Assembly (NCBI RefSeq): GCF_013744875.1
Contig: NZ_CP059399.1
Coordinates: 2,170,001 to 2,234,000 of the forward strand
Direction of reading: 5' to 3'
DNA length: 64,000 nt
DNA from: Nocardia huaxiensis
GTDB lineage: Bacteria; Actinomycetota; Actinomycetes; Mycobacteriales; Mycobacteriaceae
The position numbers and the translations under genes were made by a program. Positions 27,138 through 35,425 of the stretch are shown here, one piece after another. The first letter of the stretch is position 1; each line of letters begins with the position of its first letter. The notes below the pieces were generated by a model. The model saw only the letters and a list, made by a program, of their open reading frames with translations, ran no database searches and was not told the DNA's origin.

Positions 27138-27794
27138 CTGACGCCCACGCCCGCCCAGTCGTTGCCGCCGACCGCGCCCGCGAGCGTCGTCGTGCTCGCC
27201 TCCGGCACCGGTTCCCTGCTGCGGTCCCTGCTCGAAGCGACCCGGCAGCCCGGCTATCCGGCGCAGGTCATCGCCGTCGGCGTGGATCGCGATTGCGCGG
27301 CCGCCGATCACGCGGAAGCCTTCGACGTCTCCTCGTTCAAGGTCGCGCTCGGTGATTTCGAGGGCCGCGCCGAATGGGATCACGCGCTGACCGAGATCGT
27401 CGCCGCCTTCGACCCCGATCTGGTGGTGTCGGCCGGCTTCATGAAGATCCTCGGCCCGAAGTTCCTGGACCGTTTCGGCGGTCGCATCATCAACACCCAT
27501 CCCGCGCTGCTGCCCGCCTTCCCGGGCGCGCACGGGGTGCGGGACGCGCTGGCCTACGGCGTGCGGGTCACCGGTTCGACCGTGCACCTGGTCGACGCGG
27601 GCGTCGACACCGGCCCCATCCTCGCGCAGGAGGCGGTCGTGATCGAACCCGGTGACGACGAGGCGACCCTGCACGAGCGCATCAAGGTCGTGGAGCGCCG
27701 GCTGCTGGCGGAAACCGTCGCCGCTGTCGCTGAGCGAGGCATCATCTCCGATGGACGAAAGGCAGTTATCCCAGATGAGCGAGTTCTGCGGTGA
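27138..27794 (+). CDS. purN: Phosphoribosylglycinamide formyltransferase
   Basis: 218 residues if translation starts at CTG 27138, which has AGGAG seven bases upstream (27126-27130). TTG 27162 is the next in-frame alternative, and no ATG or GTG fits. PurN transfers the formyl group of 10-formyl-THF to GAR in purine synthesis. Visible: [17 protein letters not shown], the catalytic Asn/His in [20 protein letters not shown] and the Asp segment [17 protein letters not shown]. It overlaps purH by 4 bp (GTGA), as in other Mycobacteriales (Rv0956-Rv0957), so the two enzymes are made together. Confidence 0.92.
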   Translation: MTPTPAQSLPPTAPASVVVLASGTGSLLRSLLEATRQPGYPAQVIAVGVDRDCAAADHAEAFDVSSFKVALGDFEGRAEWDHALTEIVAAFDPDLVVSAGFMKILGPKFLDRFGGRIINTHPALLPAFPGAHGVRDALAYGVRVTGSTVHLVDAGVDTGPILAQEAVVIEPGDDEATLHERIKVVERRLLAETVAAVAERGIISDGRKAVIPDERVLR

Positions 27795-29374
27795 GTGAAC
27801 GCAAGCCGATCAAGCGCGCCCTCGTAAGCGTCTACGACAAGACCGGCCTGATCGAGCTGGCCACCGGCCTGCATCAGGCGGGCGTGGAGCTGGTGTCGAC
27901 CGGCTCGACCGCCGGCAAGATCGCCGACGCCGGCATCCCGGTCACCAAAGTCGAAGACCTGACCGGTTTTCCGGAGACCCTGGACGGCCGCGTCAAGACC
28001 CTGCACCCGCGCGTGCACGCCGGCATCCTCGCCGACACCCGCAAGGACGAGCACCTGGATCAGCTCGTCGAACTGGGTGTGGAGGCGTTCCAGCTGGTGG
28101 TGGTGAACCTCTACCCGTTCACCCAGACCGTCGCCTCGGGCGCGTCCATCGACGAGTGCGTCGAGCAGATCGACATCGGCGGGCCGTCCATGGTGCGCGC
28201 CGCCGCCAAGAACCATCCGTCGGTCGCCGTGGTGGTCAACACCGGTGACTACGACGGCGTGATCGAGGCCGTGCAGGCCGGTGGTTTCACGCTCGCGCAG
28301 CGGACCGCCTTGGCCGCCAAGGCTTTCCAGCACACCGCCACCTACGATGTGGCCGTCGCGAGCTGGATGACGAGTGTCGCGAGCCCGGCCGCGGCCGCCG
28401 CCGACGCGGAAGCCGAAGCGCCGCAGCAGTTCCCGGAGTGGATCGGCGCGACCTGGAACCGCGAGGACATTCTGCGCTACGGCGAGAACCCGCATCAGGC
28501 CGCCGCGCTGTACACCAGCGAGGCGGGCGCGCAGGGCCTGGCGCAGGCGGAACAGTTGCACGGCAAGGAGATGTCGTACAACAACTACACCGACGCCGAC
28601 GCCGCCTGGCGCGCCGCCTACGACTTCGACGAGCCGGCCGTGGCGGTCATCAAGCACGCCAACCCGTGCGGCGTCGCGGTCGGCGCGGACATCGCCGAGG
28701 CGCACCGCAAAGCCCATGCCACCGACCCGGTTTCGGCGTACGGCGGCGTGATCGCGGCCAATCGTGAGGTGTCGGTCGAGATGGCCGAGCAGGTCGCCGA
28801 GATCTTCACCGAGGTCATCGTGGCCCCCGGCTACGCGCCCGGTGCGGTGGAAGTGTTGCAGCGCAAGAAGAACGTGCGCGTGCTGACCGCCACCCCCGCC
28901 CAGCGCAAGGGCGCGGAACTGCGCCCGGTCAGCGGCGGCGTCCTGCTCCAGGACCGCGACATCCTCGACGCCGACGGCGACAGTCCCGCCAACTGGACCC
29001 TCGCCGCCGGTGACGCCGCCGACGAGGCGACCCTGCGCGATCTCGAATTCGCCTGGCGCGCCTGCCGTTCGGTGAAGTCCAATGCCATCCTGCTGGCCAA
29101 TGACGGCGCGGCCGTCGGCGTCGGCATGGGCCAGGTCAACCGCGTCGACTCCTGCAAGCTGGCTGTCGACCGCGCCGGTGAGCGCGCCAAGGGCTCGGTC
29201 GCCGCGTCCGATGCCTTCTTCCCGTTCTCGGACGGCCCGCAGATCCTGGTCGACGCCGGCGTGCGCGCCATCGTCCAGCCGGGTGGCTCCATCCGCGACC
29301 AGGACACCATCGAGCTCTGCAAGGCCGCGGGTGTCACCCTCTACCTGACGGGGTCGCGTCACTTCGCCCACTAG
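27791..29374 (+). CDS. purH: Bifunctional AICAR transformylase / IMP cyclohydrolase
   Basis: 527 residues, the standard size. The N-terminal MGS-like IMP cyclohydrolase domain ([48 protein letters not shown]) is followed by the AICAR transformylase domain with [13 protein letters not shown], the catalytic KHANPCG motif and the [18 protein letters not shown] and [13 protein letters not shown] segments. It carries out the last two steps of IMP synthesis. The GTG start overlaps the purN stop. A perfect hairpin terminator follows. Confidence 0.96.
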   Translation: MSERKPIKRALVSVYDKTGLIELATGLHQAGVELVSTGSTAGKIADAGIPVTKVEDLTGFPETLDGRVKTLHPRVHAGILADTRKDEHLDQLVELGVEAFQLVVVNLYPFTQTVASGASIDECVEQIDIGGPSMVRAAAKNHPSVAVVVNTGDYDGVIEAVQAGGFTLAQRTALAAKAFQHTATYDVAVASWMTSVASPAAAAADAEAEAPQQFPEWIGATWNREDILRYGENPHQAAALYTSEAGAQGLAQAEQLHGKEMSYNNYTDADAAWRAAYDFDEPAVAVIKHANPCGVAVGADIAEAHRKAHATDPVSAYGGVIAANREVSVEMAEQVAEIFTEVIVAPGYAPGAVEVLQRKKNVRVLTATPAQRKGAELRPVSGGVLLQDRDILDADGDSPANWTLAAGDAADEATLRDLEFAWRACRSVKSNAILLANDGAAVGVGMGQVNRVDSCKLAVDRAGERAKGSVAASDAFFPFSDGPQILVDAGVRAIVQPGGSIRDQDTIELCKAAGVTLYLTGSRHFAH

Positions 29375-29394
29375 GGTTCACGGCAAGACAATTT

Positions 29395-29435
29395 GAAGGG
29401 CTGGTGCGCGACTGCGCACCAGCCCTTCGTCTTTC
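29395..29435. terminator. Terminator after purH
   Basis: A 15-bp perfect stem (arm GAAGGGCTGGTGCGC at 29395-29409, complement at 29414-29428) with a GACT loop and GTCTTTC after it. It lies between convergent purH and a lipoprotein gene and may serve both. Confidence 0.88.
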
Positions 29436-29462
29436 GCTGCCGGTTCTACTTCTCGCGCGAGA

Positions 29463-29927
29463 TCACTTGGCGCTGACGACGTTCCGGTCCCCGAGGGGTG
29501 CCTTCAGCTGGATCTCGAGGCTGCCGAAGACGGCTTCCTGGGTGCACATCTTGCCGACGGCGTCGGCGCGGGTGCCCACGCGGAGTTCGACGGTGACGGT
29601 CTTGTCGGTCTCGGTGGTGGTGGCGTCCACGCCGTAGCAGGCGGGGGAGCCGGTCTGGAAGTTGACGGCGATCTTGTCGGGGGCGACGCGGGTCCAGCTG
29701 TCGAAGGTGGTGGGGCGCGGGTTGACGATGGTGCGGTCGGCGGTGAAGGGGCGGCCGAGCTGGGTGTCGGGGGCCTCGGTGGGGGAGGGGGTCGTGGTGG
29801 TGACGGCCGAGGTTGTCGTGTTTGACTGATTTGCACCGTTTTCCGAGTCGCCGCACGCCGCGACGGTCAGTGTCAGCAGCGCTGCGCCGGCGGTGAACAT
29901 GAGTCGGCGTGTACGAATCCCGTCCAT
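29463..29927 (-). CDS. Putative lipoprotein, 154 aa
   Basis: The N-terminus has two arginines, a hydrophobic core and a lipobox (LTVAACG, C25), so the mature protein is expected to be lipid-anchored on the outer face of the membrane. A Thr/Ser/Pro-rich linker of about 30 residues leads to a globular part with two cysteines (ACYG and KMCTQE), which may form a disulfide. It contains no recognisable enzymatic motif. It is a monocistronic gene convergent with purH. Function unknown. It resembles the many small secreted lipoproteins of Nocardia and mycobacteria. Confidence 0.8.
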   Translation of the reverse strand: MDGIRTRRLMFTAGAALLTLTVAACGDSENGANQSNTTTSAVTTTTPSPTEAPDTQLGRPFTADRTIVNPRPTTFDSWTRVAPDKIAVNFQTGSPACYGVDATTTETDKTVTVELRVGTRADAVGKMCTQEAVFGSLEIQLKAPLGDRNVVSAK

Positions 29928-30129
29928 GCTGCAACCCTAACGGTCCGACCGGTCGGCGCAGATATAACGCTGTGGCGAACTCTCAGCGACCACGAGCCAA
30001 ATAATCCGGGGACTCACCGGGGAATCCCTACGCGGAGCGGGGCGCGGTCGGTAATCTCGATGGAAGTTGGCGAATGCAGTTCCGTGCCATCGACTTATCT
30101 GATGTTCCCCCCTCCGGAAAGGACCCACC

Positions 30130-30687
30130 GTGGGCGACTCGTTGAAAGTTGGCGAAGAACTCGGTCTCGGTCAGTCGCTCACAGGCGGCGCTTACACCCT
30201 GACTCTGCAAGATGATGGCAACCTCGTGTTGTCGCAGCCCGATGGGAAGGTGTTGTGGTCCACCCTGACCCACGGCCAGGGCGTGCAGCGCGCCGTGCTG
30301 CAGGACGACGGTAACTTCGTCGTCTACAAGGCGGACGGCGCTGCCTGGTCCACCGAGACCAATGGCAAGAGCGCCGATCGTCTCGTCGTCCAGTCCGACG
30401 CGAATGTCGTGCTGTACGGCACCGACGGTTCCGCGCTGTGGTCCTCGGGCACCAACACCGACAACCCGCTCCCGGCTCCCGAGCCGGAGACGGTCGCGGC
30501 CGCGGTCGCGGAAGAGGCTCCCGCGGCTCCCGCGGCGCAGACCTACACGGTCGAGCCGGGTGACACCCTGTGGGCCATCGCCGAGCGCTTCTACGGTGAC
30601 GGCAACCGCTACCAGGAGATCGCGAACGCCAGCGGCATCGACAACCCGGACGCCATTCAGCCGGGCCAGGTGCTGACCATCCCGTAA
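30130..30687 (+). CDS. Bulb-type (mannose-binding) lectin - LysM protein
   Basis: 185 residues, GTG start behind GGAAAGGA. Residues 1-112 form a B-lectin (monocot mannose-binding type) domain with three copies of the QxDxNxVxY sugar-binding motif: QDDGNLVLS at 27-35, QDDGNFVVY at 58-66 and QSDANVVLY at 88-96. The first has Ser instead of Tyr. An Ala/Pro/Glu linker (about 113-137) joins it to a LysM domain (138-185: YTVEPGDTLWAIAERFYGDG) that binds peptidoglycan or chitin-type glycans. There is no signal peptide or membrane segment, which is odd for two extracellular carbohydrate-binding domains. Roles in surface adhesion, mannose-containing glycan binding or lectin-like bacteriocin activity are possible; none is proven. 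It is flanked by its own terminator. Confidence 0.85.
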   Translation: MGDSLKVGEELGLGQSLTGGAYTLTLQDDGNLVLSQPDGKVLWSTLTHGQGVQRAVLQDDGNFVVYKADGAAWSTETNGKSADRLVVQSDANVVLYGTDGSALWSSGTNTDNPLPAPEPETVAAAVAEEAPAAPAAQTYTVEPGDTLWAIAERFYGDGNRYQEIANASGIDNPDAIQPGQVLTIP

Positions 30688-30713
30688 TCGGGAGTCTCGC
30701 GCAGCGAACAGAA

Positions 30714-30754
30714 CATGTCCCCGAGTGCTATTGCACTCGGGGACATGCTGTTTC
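30714..30754 (+). terminator. Terminator after the lectin-LysM gene
   Basis: A 15-bp perfect stem (CATGTCCCCGAGTGC at 30714-30728 and its complement at 30733-30747) with loop TATT, followed by CTGTTTC. Confidence 0.85.
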
Positions 30755-30899
30755 AGCGATAGGAAGCCCTGCGGTGTGCCGGGGGCACGAGGTGTCCCGG
30801 TCGAGCACCGATGAGTTTGCGCGCGGCGCTCCGTCTCCACCGATGTACCGAGCGAGGAACCGCGGCCTCGCAGCCGAACACATCGTGCAGGAGACCGCC

Positions 30900-31817
30900 A
30901 TGCAGAACACGGGCCTGAAGAAGACAGTCCTCGCCGCCCTCACCGCTATCGCCGCCGCCACCCTGGTCGCGTGCGGCAGCCCGGCTTCCACCCCGGAACA
31001 GCCGGTCGCCGAGCCGGGCCACTACGAAACCATCAACGGCGTCGACATGTACTACGAGGTGCACGGCGACGCGAATGATCAACCGCCCCTGGTGCTTCTG
31101 CACGGCGCGCTGTCCGGCATCGGCACCGATTTCGGTGAGCTCATCCCGGTGCTGTCGAAGCAGCGGCAGGTCATCGCCGTCGAGCAGCAGGCGCACGGCC
31201 ACAGCTCCGATATCGACCGCCCGCTGCGCACCTGGTCCATGGCCGACGACACCGCGACCCTGCTCGAACGGATCGGCGTGCGGAACGCGGACGTGTTCGG
31301 CTACAGCATGGGTGCGGGCGTCGCCCTCGACATCGGCATCCGGCATCCGGAGCTGGTGCACAAGCTGGTGCTGCTCTCCGGCGGTCTCGGCCCCGCCGGC
31401 ATGCACCCCGGCGTGCTGGACGGCATCGGCGAATTGCAGCCGGAGATGCTGCACGGCAGCACTTTCCACGACTACTACCTCGCCAATGCCCCTCGCCCGC
31501 AGGACTTTCCGACACTGGTGAGCCGGGTCAAGGAGATGGACGGCAACACCCCCACCGTGCCCGCCGACGCCGTGCGCGCCCTGCCCATGCCGGTGCTGAA
31601 CATCATCGGCGACTCCGACATCGTCACCCCCGAGCACGCCGTCGAGGTGTTCCGCCTGCTGGGCGGCGGCATCATGGGCGACACCCCGGCCGGCCTCATC
31701 GACTCGCAGCTGGCCATCGTCCCGGGCGCCTCGCACGTATCGGTCATGCACCGCCCCGAACTGCTGGCCCCCATGGTCACCTCCTTCCTGGACCGCGCCG
31801 TCACCGGGAAATCCTGA
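30900..31817 (+). CDS. Alpha/beta hydrolase lipoprotein
   Basis: 305 residues from ATG 30900, with CAGGAG just upstream. A lipoprotein signal peptide (core LAALTAIAAATL, lipobox LVACG, C25) anchors an alpha/beta hydrolase outside the membrane. Visible fold features: oxyanion-hole region LLHGALSG, nucleophile elbow GYSMGAG, acid in IGDSDIVTP and histidine in PGASHVSV. The AVEQQAHGHSSDIDRP segment is typical of proline-iminopeptidase or haloperoxidase-like members. Substrate unknown; an ester or lipid in the envelope is plausible. It has strong hairpins on both sides and so looks monocistronic. Confidence 0.85.
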   Translation: MQNTGLKKTVLAALTAIAAATLVACGSPASTPEQPVAEPGHYETINGVDMYYEVHGDANDQPPLVLLHGALSGIGTDFGELIPVLSKQRQVIAVEQQAHGHSSDIDRPLRTWSMADDTATLLERIGVRNADVFGYSMGAGVALDIGIRHPELVHKLVLLSGGLGPAGMHPGVLDGIGELQPEMLHGSTFHDYYLANAPRPQDFPTLVSRVKEMDGNTPTVPADAVRALPMPVLNIIGDSDIVTPEHAVEVFRLLGGGIMGDTPAGLIDSQLAIVPGASHVSVMHRPELLAPMVTSFLDRAVTGKS

Positions 31818-31836
31818 GACCACCCCCCGCACGCCG

Positions 31837-31876
31837 GAGTGCCCCTGATGCCGAAGCATCAGGGGCACTCTGCATT
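31837..31876 (+). terminator. Terminator after the hydrolase gene
   Basis: A 15-bp perfect stem (GAGTGCCCCTGATGC at 31837-31851, complement at 31856-31870), CGAA tetraloop, then TGCATTTC. Confidence 0.85.
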
Positions 31877-31946
31877 TCAGTCCGGGAGTGCCCACGTCCA
31901 GTCGTACGCGCGGGCGATGCCACGGAATTGCATCGTCGGGATTCGG

Positions 31947-31984
31947 CGAAGGGCTCCTCACGCGTAAGCGTGAGGAGCCCTTCG
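31947..31984. terminator. Terminator of the zinc-free ribosomal protein operon
   Basis: A 17-bp perfect stem (CGAAGGGCTCCTCACGC at 31947-31963, complement at 31968-31984) with GTAA loop, 38 bp beyond the rpsR stop. On the + strand it is followed by T-rich sequence (CTTTTGGCTTTT), so it may act in both directions. Confidence 0.82.
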
Positions 31985-32022
31985 CTTTTGGCTTTTCCAG
32001 CAGGATCGGTGTCGCGAGCCGC

Positions 32023-32277
32023 CTACCGGCTCGTGAACGGCAGCAAGGCCATTTCGCGGGCGTTCTTCACGGCGACGGCGACCTGGCGCTGCTGCTGCGG
32101 GGTCAGGCCGGTTACGCGGCGGGAGCGGATCTTGCCGCGGTCGGAGATGAACGTGCGGAGCAGGTTCACGTCCTTGTAGTCGACGGTCTCGACGCCGGCG
32201 GCGATCAACGGGTTCTTCTTCGGGCGGCGGGCCTGCTCGGCACGGACCTTCTTCGACGGTGCTCGCTTCACTGCCAT
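32023..32277 (-). CDS. rpsR2: 30S ribosomal protein S18, zinc-independent paralogue
   Basis: 84 residues with S18 signatures ([56 protein letters not shown]). It contains no cysteine, so it is the C-minus form that replaces the zinc-binding S18 in the small subunit when zinc is scarce. It is last in a four-gene operon (L28, L33, S14, S18) downstream of a Zur-like box, the same order as the mycobacterial C-minus operon. Confidence 0.94.
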   Translation of the reverse strand: MAVKRAPSKKVRAEQARRPKKNPLIAAGVETVDYKDVNLLRTFISDRGKIRSRRVTGLTPQQQRQVAVAVKNAREMALLPFTSR

Positions 32278-32311
32278 GTCAGCGCTTCCTTACTCACGAG
32301 ATCGTGGATGC

Positions 32312-32617
32312 TTACCAGCTCGATTTGTGCACACCGGGCAGTTCTCCGCGATGGGCCATCTCGCGCACACGCACTCGCGAGAGTCCGAACTTCCGGAGGT
32401 GACCGCGCGGGCGTCCGTCCGCGGCGTCCCGATTGCGCAATCGTACCGGACTGGCATCGCGCGGCAGCTTCTGCAGGGCGGTCTGAGCAGCGGCCCGAAC
32501 CTCGTCGGAGGTGGTGGGCTTGCGGATGAGTTCCTTCAGTTCCGCGCGCTTCTCGGCCCAGCGGGCGACGATTTCCTTGCGCTGTTCGTTCTTCGCGATC
32601 TTCGACTTCTTGGCCAT
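32312..32617 (-). CDS. rpsN2: 30S ribosomal protein S14, zinc-independent paralogue
   Basis: 101 residues, the long zinc-free S14 form: [20 protein letters not shown] at the start and [20 protein letters not shown] with [17 protein letters not shown] at the end. The CxxC pairs of the short zinc-ribbon S14 are absent. It sits 1 bp after rpmG and 34 bp before rpsR, so it is co-translated in the zinc-starvation operon. Confidence 0.95.
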   Translation of the reverse strand: MAKKSKIAKNEQRKEIVARWAEKRAELKELIRKPTTSDEVRAAAQTALQKLPRDASPVRLRNRDAADGRPRGHLRKFGLSRVRVREMAHRGELPGVHKSSW

Positions 32618-32618
32618 G

Positions 32619-32789
32619 TCAGCGGGATTCCTTGAAGTCGACGTGCTTGCGGATCACCGGGTCGTACTTGCGCAGGACCATGCGGTCGGGGTCGTTGCGC
32701 CGGTTCTTGCGGGTGACATAGGTGTAGCCGGTGCCGGCCGTGGAGACGAGCTTCACGATGGGCCGCAGTTCGGTCGATTTCGATGCCAT
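32619..32789 (-). CDS. rpmG2: 50S ribosomal protein L33, zinc-independent paralogue
   Basis: 56 residues starting [20 protein letters not shown] and continuing [17 protein letters not shown] to a KESR end, a complete L33. It has no cysteines, whereas zinc-binding L33 has four. The stop is 1 bp from the rpsN start, and the start is 12 bp after the rpmB stop with AGGAG-like sequence before it. Part of the Zur-type operon. Confidence 0.94.
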   Translation of the reverse strand: MASKSTELRPIVKLVSTAGTGYTYVTRKNRRNDPDRMVLRKYDPVIRKHVDFKESR

Positions 32790-32801
32790 CGATTACTCCT
32801 T

Positions 32802-33038
32802 TCAGATCTTCTCGCCGCGGGCGCGCAGCCGGGCGACGACCGCCTCGATGCCGTCGCGGTCGATGGTCTTGATGCCCTTCGCGGAGACGGTCAGCGTGAT
32901 GCGCCGGCCTTCGCTGGGCAGGAAGTAGGTCTTGCGCTGGATGTTCGGGTCCCAGCGCCGGTTGGTCCGCTTGTGCGAGTGCGACACGGACTTGCCGAAG
33001 CCCGGCTTGCGGCCGGTGACCTGGCAGATAGCCGACAT
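32802..33038 (-). CDS. rpmB2: 50S ribosomal protein L28, zinc-independent paralogue
   Basis: 78 residues from ATG 33038 ([20 protein letters not shown]). The [19 protein letters not shown] segment and the C-terminal [20 protein letters not shown] are standard L28. Only one cysteine remains in the N-terminal position where zinc-binding L28 has CxxC, so this is the C-minus form. It is the first gene of the operon, and a Zur-like box lies 32 bp upstream of its start. Confidence 0.94.
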   Translation of the reverse strand: MSAICQVTGRKPGFGKSVSHSHKRTNRRWDPNIQRKTYFLPSEGRRITLTVSAKGIKTIDRDGIEAVVARLRARGEKI

Positions 33039-33069
33039 AGGAGCACTCCCTTCCAGTCCTAGATGTTGA

Positions 33070-33084
33070 TGACAATCGTTTTCG
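33070..33084 (-). promoter_or_regulatory. Zur-like box for rpmB2-rpmG2-rpsN2-rpsR2
   Basis: On the minus strand the site reads CGAAAACGATTGTCA, agreeing at 12 of 15 positions with the actinobacterial Zur palindrome TGAAAATGATTTTCA. It lies 32 bp before the rpmB2 start. Repression by zinc-loaded Zur is inferred from the motif and from the zinc-free gene content. Confidence 0.75.
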
Positions 33085-33124
33085 ACAACGACCGTCGAAC
33101 AATGTACCCTCGGCAACCGGTAAA

Positions 33125-33139
33125 TGAAAATCGTTGTCG
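33125..33139 (+). promoter_or_regulatory. Zur-like box for mrf-rpmE2-rpmF2
   Basis: TGAAAATCGTTGTCG agrees at 12 of 15 positions with the Zur palindrome. It lies immediately before the ribosome site of the mrf gene. With the box at 33070-33084 (centres 55 bp apart) it makes a two-site divergent operator. Confidence 0.78.
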
Positions 33140-33154
33140 AAAGGGGTCGTGGTG

Positions 33155-34468
33155 GTGTCCGAATCCACTCAGCGCCCAGAGCGCGACCGCCGCACACCCG
33201 TCGTGGTCATCGCGGGTCTTCCGGGCCGCGGCGCCGACGGAGTGCGGCGCGCGGCGAGCCTGCTGGGCGCGGAGCCGGGCACCGTCGTCGTCCGTCATGA
33301 TCTGACCGAACTGCGCGAAGGCGTGGTGCGCCGGATCGTGGAACTCGACGGGCGCGAGACCGTGAGCGTGCTGGAACTCGCGCACGGGTGCGTGTCCTGC
33401 ACCCTGCGCGCGGATCTGCTGCCCTATCTGTGCCTGCTGGCCGAGCGGGATTCGGTGCGGCGCATCGTGCTCGCACTCGATCCGGCCTTCGAGGCCGAAG
33501 CCGTGTGCCAGGCCATTCGCGAGGTCACCGTCGCCGGTGTGGTGGGGCGGGTGGACGGCCCGGCCGGGCGCAGCGTGCGCATCGAAGCCGTGCTCACCTG
33601 CCTCGACGGCCGCGATTGGCTCAGCGACGCGCTCGGTGACGAGACGCTGTCCGAACGCGGGCACGCCACCGTCGAGGACGACCGGACGATCGCGCAGCTG
33701 GCCGTCGGGCAGGTCGAATTCGCCGACGCGCTGGTCGCTTTCGATGCCGGGGCCGATCCGATGGACTGCATGCGCACGGCCGCGGTGCTGGCCCGGCTCG
33801 CACCGCAGGCGACCGTCAGCTGGGTGGCCGACCCGGAGGCGCTGCACGCCGACGACCTCTACGCCCTGCTCGCGCCGATCGATGAGAATGCCCGCCGCGG
33901 TGCGGGTTTCGACCCGCACGGCCCGCTGCTGCGCGGTCAGCCGCCGCTGGACGCCGAGGGCGGGGTGCAGCTGGTCGAGTTCGAAACCGATCGCCCCTTC
34001 CATCCCGACCGCCTGCACTCGGCCATCGACGTCCTCCTCGAAGGCGTGGTGAGCGTGCGCGGCCGGGTCTGGCTCGCCACCCAGCCCGACGAGGTGGTGT
34101 GGCTCGAATCCGCCGGTGGCGGAATGCGAATCGGCGGCGCGGGCAAGTGGCTGGCGGCCATGACGCCCGAGGAACTCGAGCAGGCCGATCCGGCCCGCAG
34201 CGTCATGGCGTCACTGCGCTGGCACGAGCAGTTCGGCGACCGGCACACCTCGCTGGTGATCCTGGTGAACGACGCCGACGCCGACGAGATCCGGCACGCC
34301 CTGCACTGGGCGCTCGTCGACGAGGACGAACTGCGGCAGGTGCGCTTCGCGCCCGAACGCGTCGCCCAGTGGGAGGACCCCTTCGGCGACCAGCACGAGG
34401 AGCCCTGCGAAGAAACCCGATCCACGCCGGTCACCGGCGACGGCCATTCCCGGCAGAACGAAAGGTGA
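33155..34468 (+). CDS. mrf: Mrf: ribosome-hibernation-factor-recruiting CobW/GTPase-like protein
   Basis: 437 residues from GTG 33155, which has AAAGGGG eight bases upstream. GTG codons at 33149 and 33152 are possible. The N-terminal CobW-type domain has the motif [20 protein letters not shown] (C79xxC82), conserved in Mrf proteins. The C-terminal CobW_C domain starts near [20 protein letters not shown]. The P-loop position reads GLPGRGADG and lacks the Lys and Thr of GxxxxGK(S/T), so nucleotide hydrolysis is doubtful. In M. smegmatis, Mrf recruits the hibernation factor MPY to zinc-free ribosomes and is encoded with the C-minus ribosomal proteins. Here it leads an operon with L31 and L32 divergent from the other C-minus genes. 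A zinc-chaperone role is the alternative. Confidence 0.85.
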   Translation: MSESTQRPERDRRTPVVVIAGLPGRGADGVRRAASLLGAEPGTVVVRHDLTELREGVVRRIVELDGRETVSVLELAHGCVSCTLRADLLPYLCLLAERDSVRRIVLALDPAFEAEAVCQAIREVTVAGVVGRVDGPAGRSVRIEAVLTCLDGRDWLSDALGDETLSERGHATVEDDRTIAQLAVGQVEFADALVAFDAGADPMDCMRTAAVLARLAPQATVSWVADPEALHADDLYALLAPIDENARRGAGFDPHGPLLRGQPPLDAEGGVQLVEFETDRPFHPDRLHSAIDVLLEGVVSVRGRVWLATQPDEVVWLESAGGGMRIGGAGKWLAAMTPEELEQADPARSVMASLRWHEQFGDRHTSLVILVNDADADEIRHALHWALVDEDELRQVRFAPERVAQWEDPFGDQHEEPCEETRSTPVTGDGHSRQNER

Positions 34469-34472
34469 AGCC

Positions 34473-34748
34473 ATGAAACCAGGAATCCACCCCGACTACC
34501 ATCCGGTGGTCTTCCAGGATGTGAGCACCGGTCACAAATTCCTGACCCGGTCCACCGCGGTCTCGGAGCGCACCATCGAGTGGGAGGACGGCAATACCTA
34601 CCCGCTGCTGGTGGTCGACGTGACCTCCGATTCGCATCCGTTCTGGACGGGCGCGAACCGCCTGCTGGACACCGCCGGCCGGGTCGAGAAGTTCGAGCGC
34701 AAATACGGGAAGCGGACTCGCAATTCCGCTGCTGGAAAGGAGAACTGA
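34473..34748 (+). CDS. rpmE2: 50S ribosomal protein L31 type B (zinc-independent)
   Basis: 91 residues, the long type-B form: [20 protein letters not shown], then [18 protein letters not shown] and [18 protein letters not shown]. No cysteines. Starts 4 bp after the mrf stop and ends 1 bp before rpmF2, so the three genes are one translation-coupled unit. Replaces zinc-binding L31 and releases its zinc during starvation. Confidence 0.95.
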   Translation: MKPGIHPDYHPVVFQDVSTGHKFLTRSTAVSERTIEWEDGNTYPLLVVDVTSDSHPFWTGANRLLDTAGRVEKFERKYGKRTRNSAAGKEN

Positions 34749-34749
34749 C

Positions 34750-34923
34750 ATGGCAGTGCCGAAGCGGCGGATGTCGCGCGCCAATACCCATGCCCGCCGT
34801 TCCCAGTGGAAGGCGACGCCGCCGGATCTGATTCCGGTCAAGGTCGGCGGCGTCGTCCATCAGGTGCCGCGCCGCATCGCCAAGGCCGTGCAGCTGGGCC
34901 TGATCGACGTGAGCAAGATCTAG
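34750..34923 (+). CDS. rpmF2: 50S ribosomal protein L32, zinc-independent paralogue
   Basis: 57 residues: [20 protein letters not shown] at the start, then [20 protein letters not shown] and a VSKI end. The cysteines of zinc-binding L32 are missing. It is the last gene of the mrf operon and is followed within 13 bp by a strong hairpin. Confidence 0.94.
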   Translation: MAVPKRRMSRANTHARRSQWKATPPDLIPVKVGGVVHQVPRRIAKAVQLGLIDVSKI

Positions 34924-34936
34924 ATCGAAAAATGAG

Positions 34937-34971
34937 AAGAGCGGTGTGTCCCAATGGGACACACCGCTCTT
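34937..34971. terminator. Terminator after rpmF2
   Basis: A 16-bp perfect stem (AAGAGCGGTGTGTCCC at 34937-34952, complement at 34956-34971) with a 3-nt loop, then TCGTCTC. It stands between convergent genes. Confidence 0.88.
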
Positions 34972-34976
34972 TCGTC

Positions 34977-35201
34977 TCAGCCTTCCTTGGCGGCGAGTTC
35001 CACCAGGGTGGCGGCCAGCTGGAAGTACTTGTTCTTGCCCAGATCGGCGATGGTCTTCACGCCGAGCGCTTCGAGCAGCTGGGTGTCGTGCTTCTCCGTG
35101 AGCCCCGCGAGCGCCGACGGCGGCGCCGCGAGCAGCTCGGTGAGCGACTTGTTTTCGTATGCCTTGTCGAGAGCTTTGTCGAGTACCACGCTGACGGCCA
35201 C
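34977..35201 (-). CDS. Small helix-hairpin-helix-like conserved hypothetical, 74 aa
   Basis: Starts at GTG 35201 behind GGAGG; longer in-frame starts lack a ribosome site. The protein is helical: DKALDKAYENKSLTELLAAP, then KHDTQLLEALGVKTIADLG and a YFQLAATLVELAAKEG end. The middle segment resembles a helix-hairpin-helix or DUF4332-type element that could bind nucleic acid, a weak suggestion. No signal peptide or cysteines. Downstream of the DUF1906 gene but separated from it by a hairpin. Function unknown. Confidence 0.7.
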   Translation of the reverse strand: MAVSVVLDKALDKAYENKSLTELLAAPPSALAGLTEKHDTQLLEALGVKTIADLGKNKYFQLAATLVELAAKEG

Positions 35202-35335
35202 GGGAGCCTCCTTCGTTAGAGCACAACGGACATGGAGCTTGGTCGAACAAGACCGACCATAACAGTGGGAGCGCCGAAAAAGTCTTCTCAAAGTTGTGAA
35301 TTCGTGGCCTGGCGACGGTATTCTCGTGGCCGAGG

Positions 35336-35365
35336 GCGGGTTCTCCTGTTTACCGGAGAACCCGC
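35336..35365 (-). terminator. Hairpin after the DUF1906 gene
   Basis: An 11-bp perfect stem (GCGGGTTCTCC at 35336-35346, complement at 35355-35365) with an 8-nt loop, 60 bp beyond the DUF1906 stop. It separates that gene from the small 74-residue gene. Confidence 0.6.
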
Positions 35366-35425
35366 TCATCGCCACTTCAGAGGCGGTTTACCCGCCATTC
35401 ACGATCCCACACAAATTCCGGCAAA

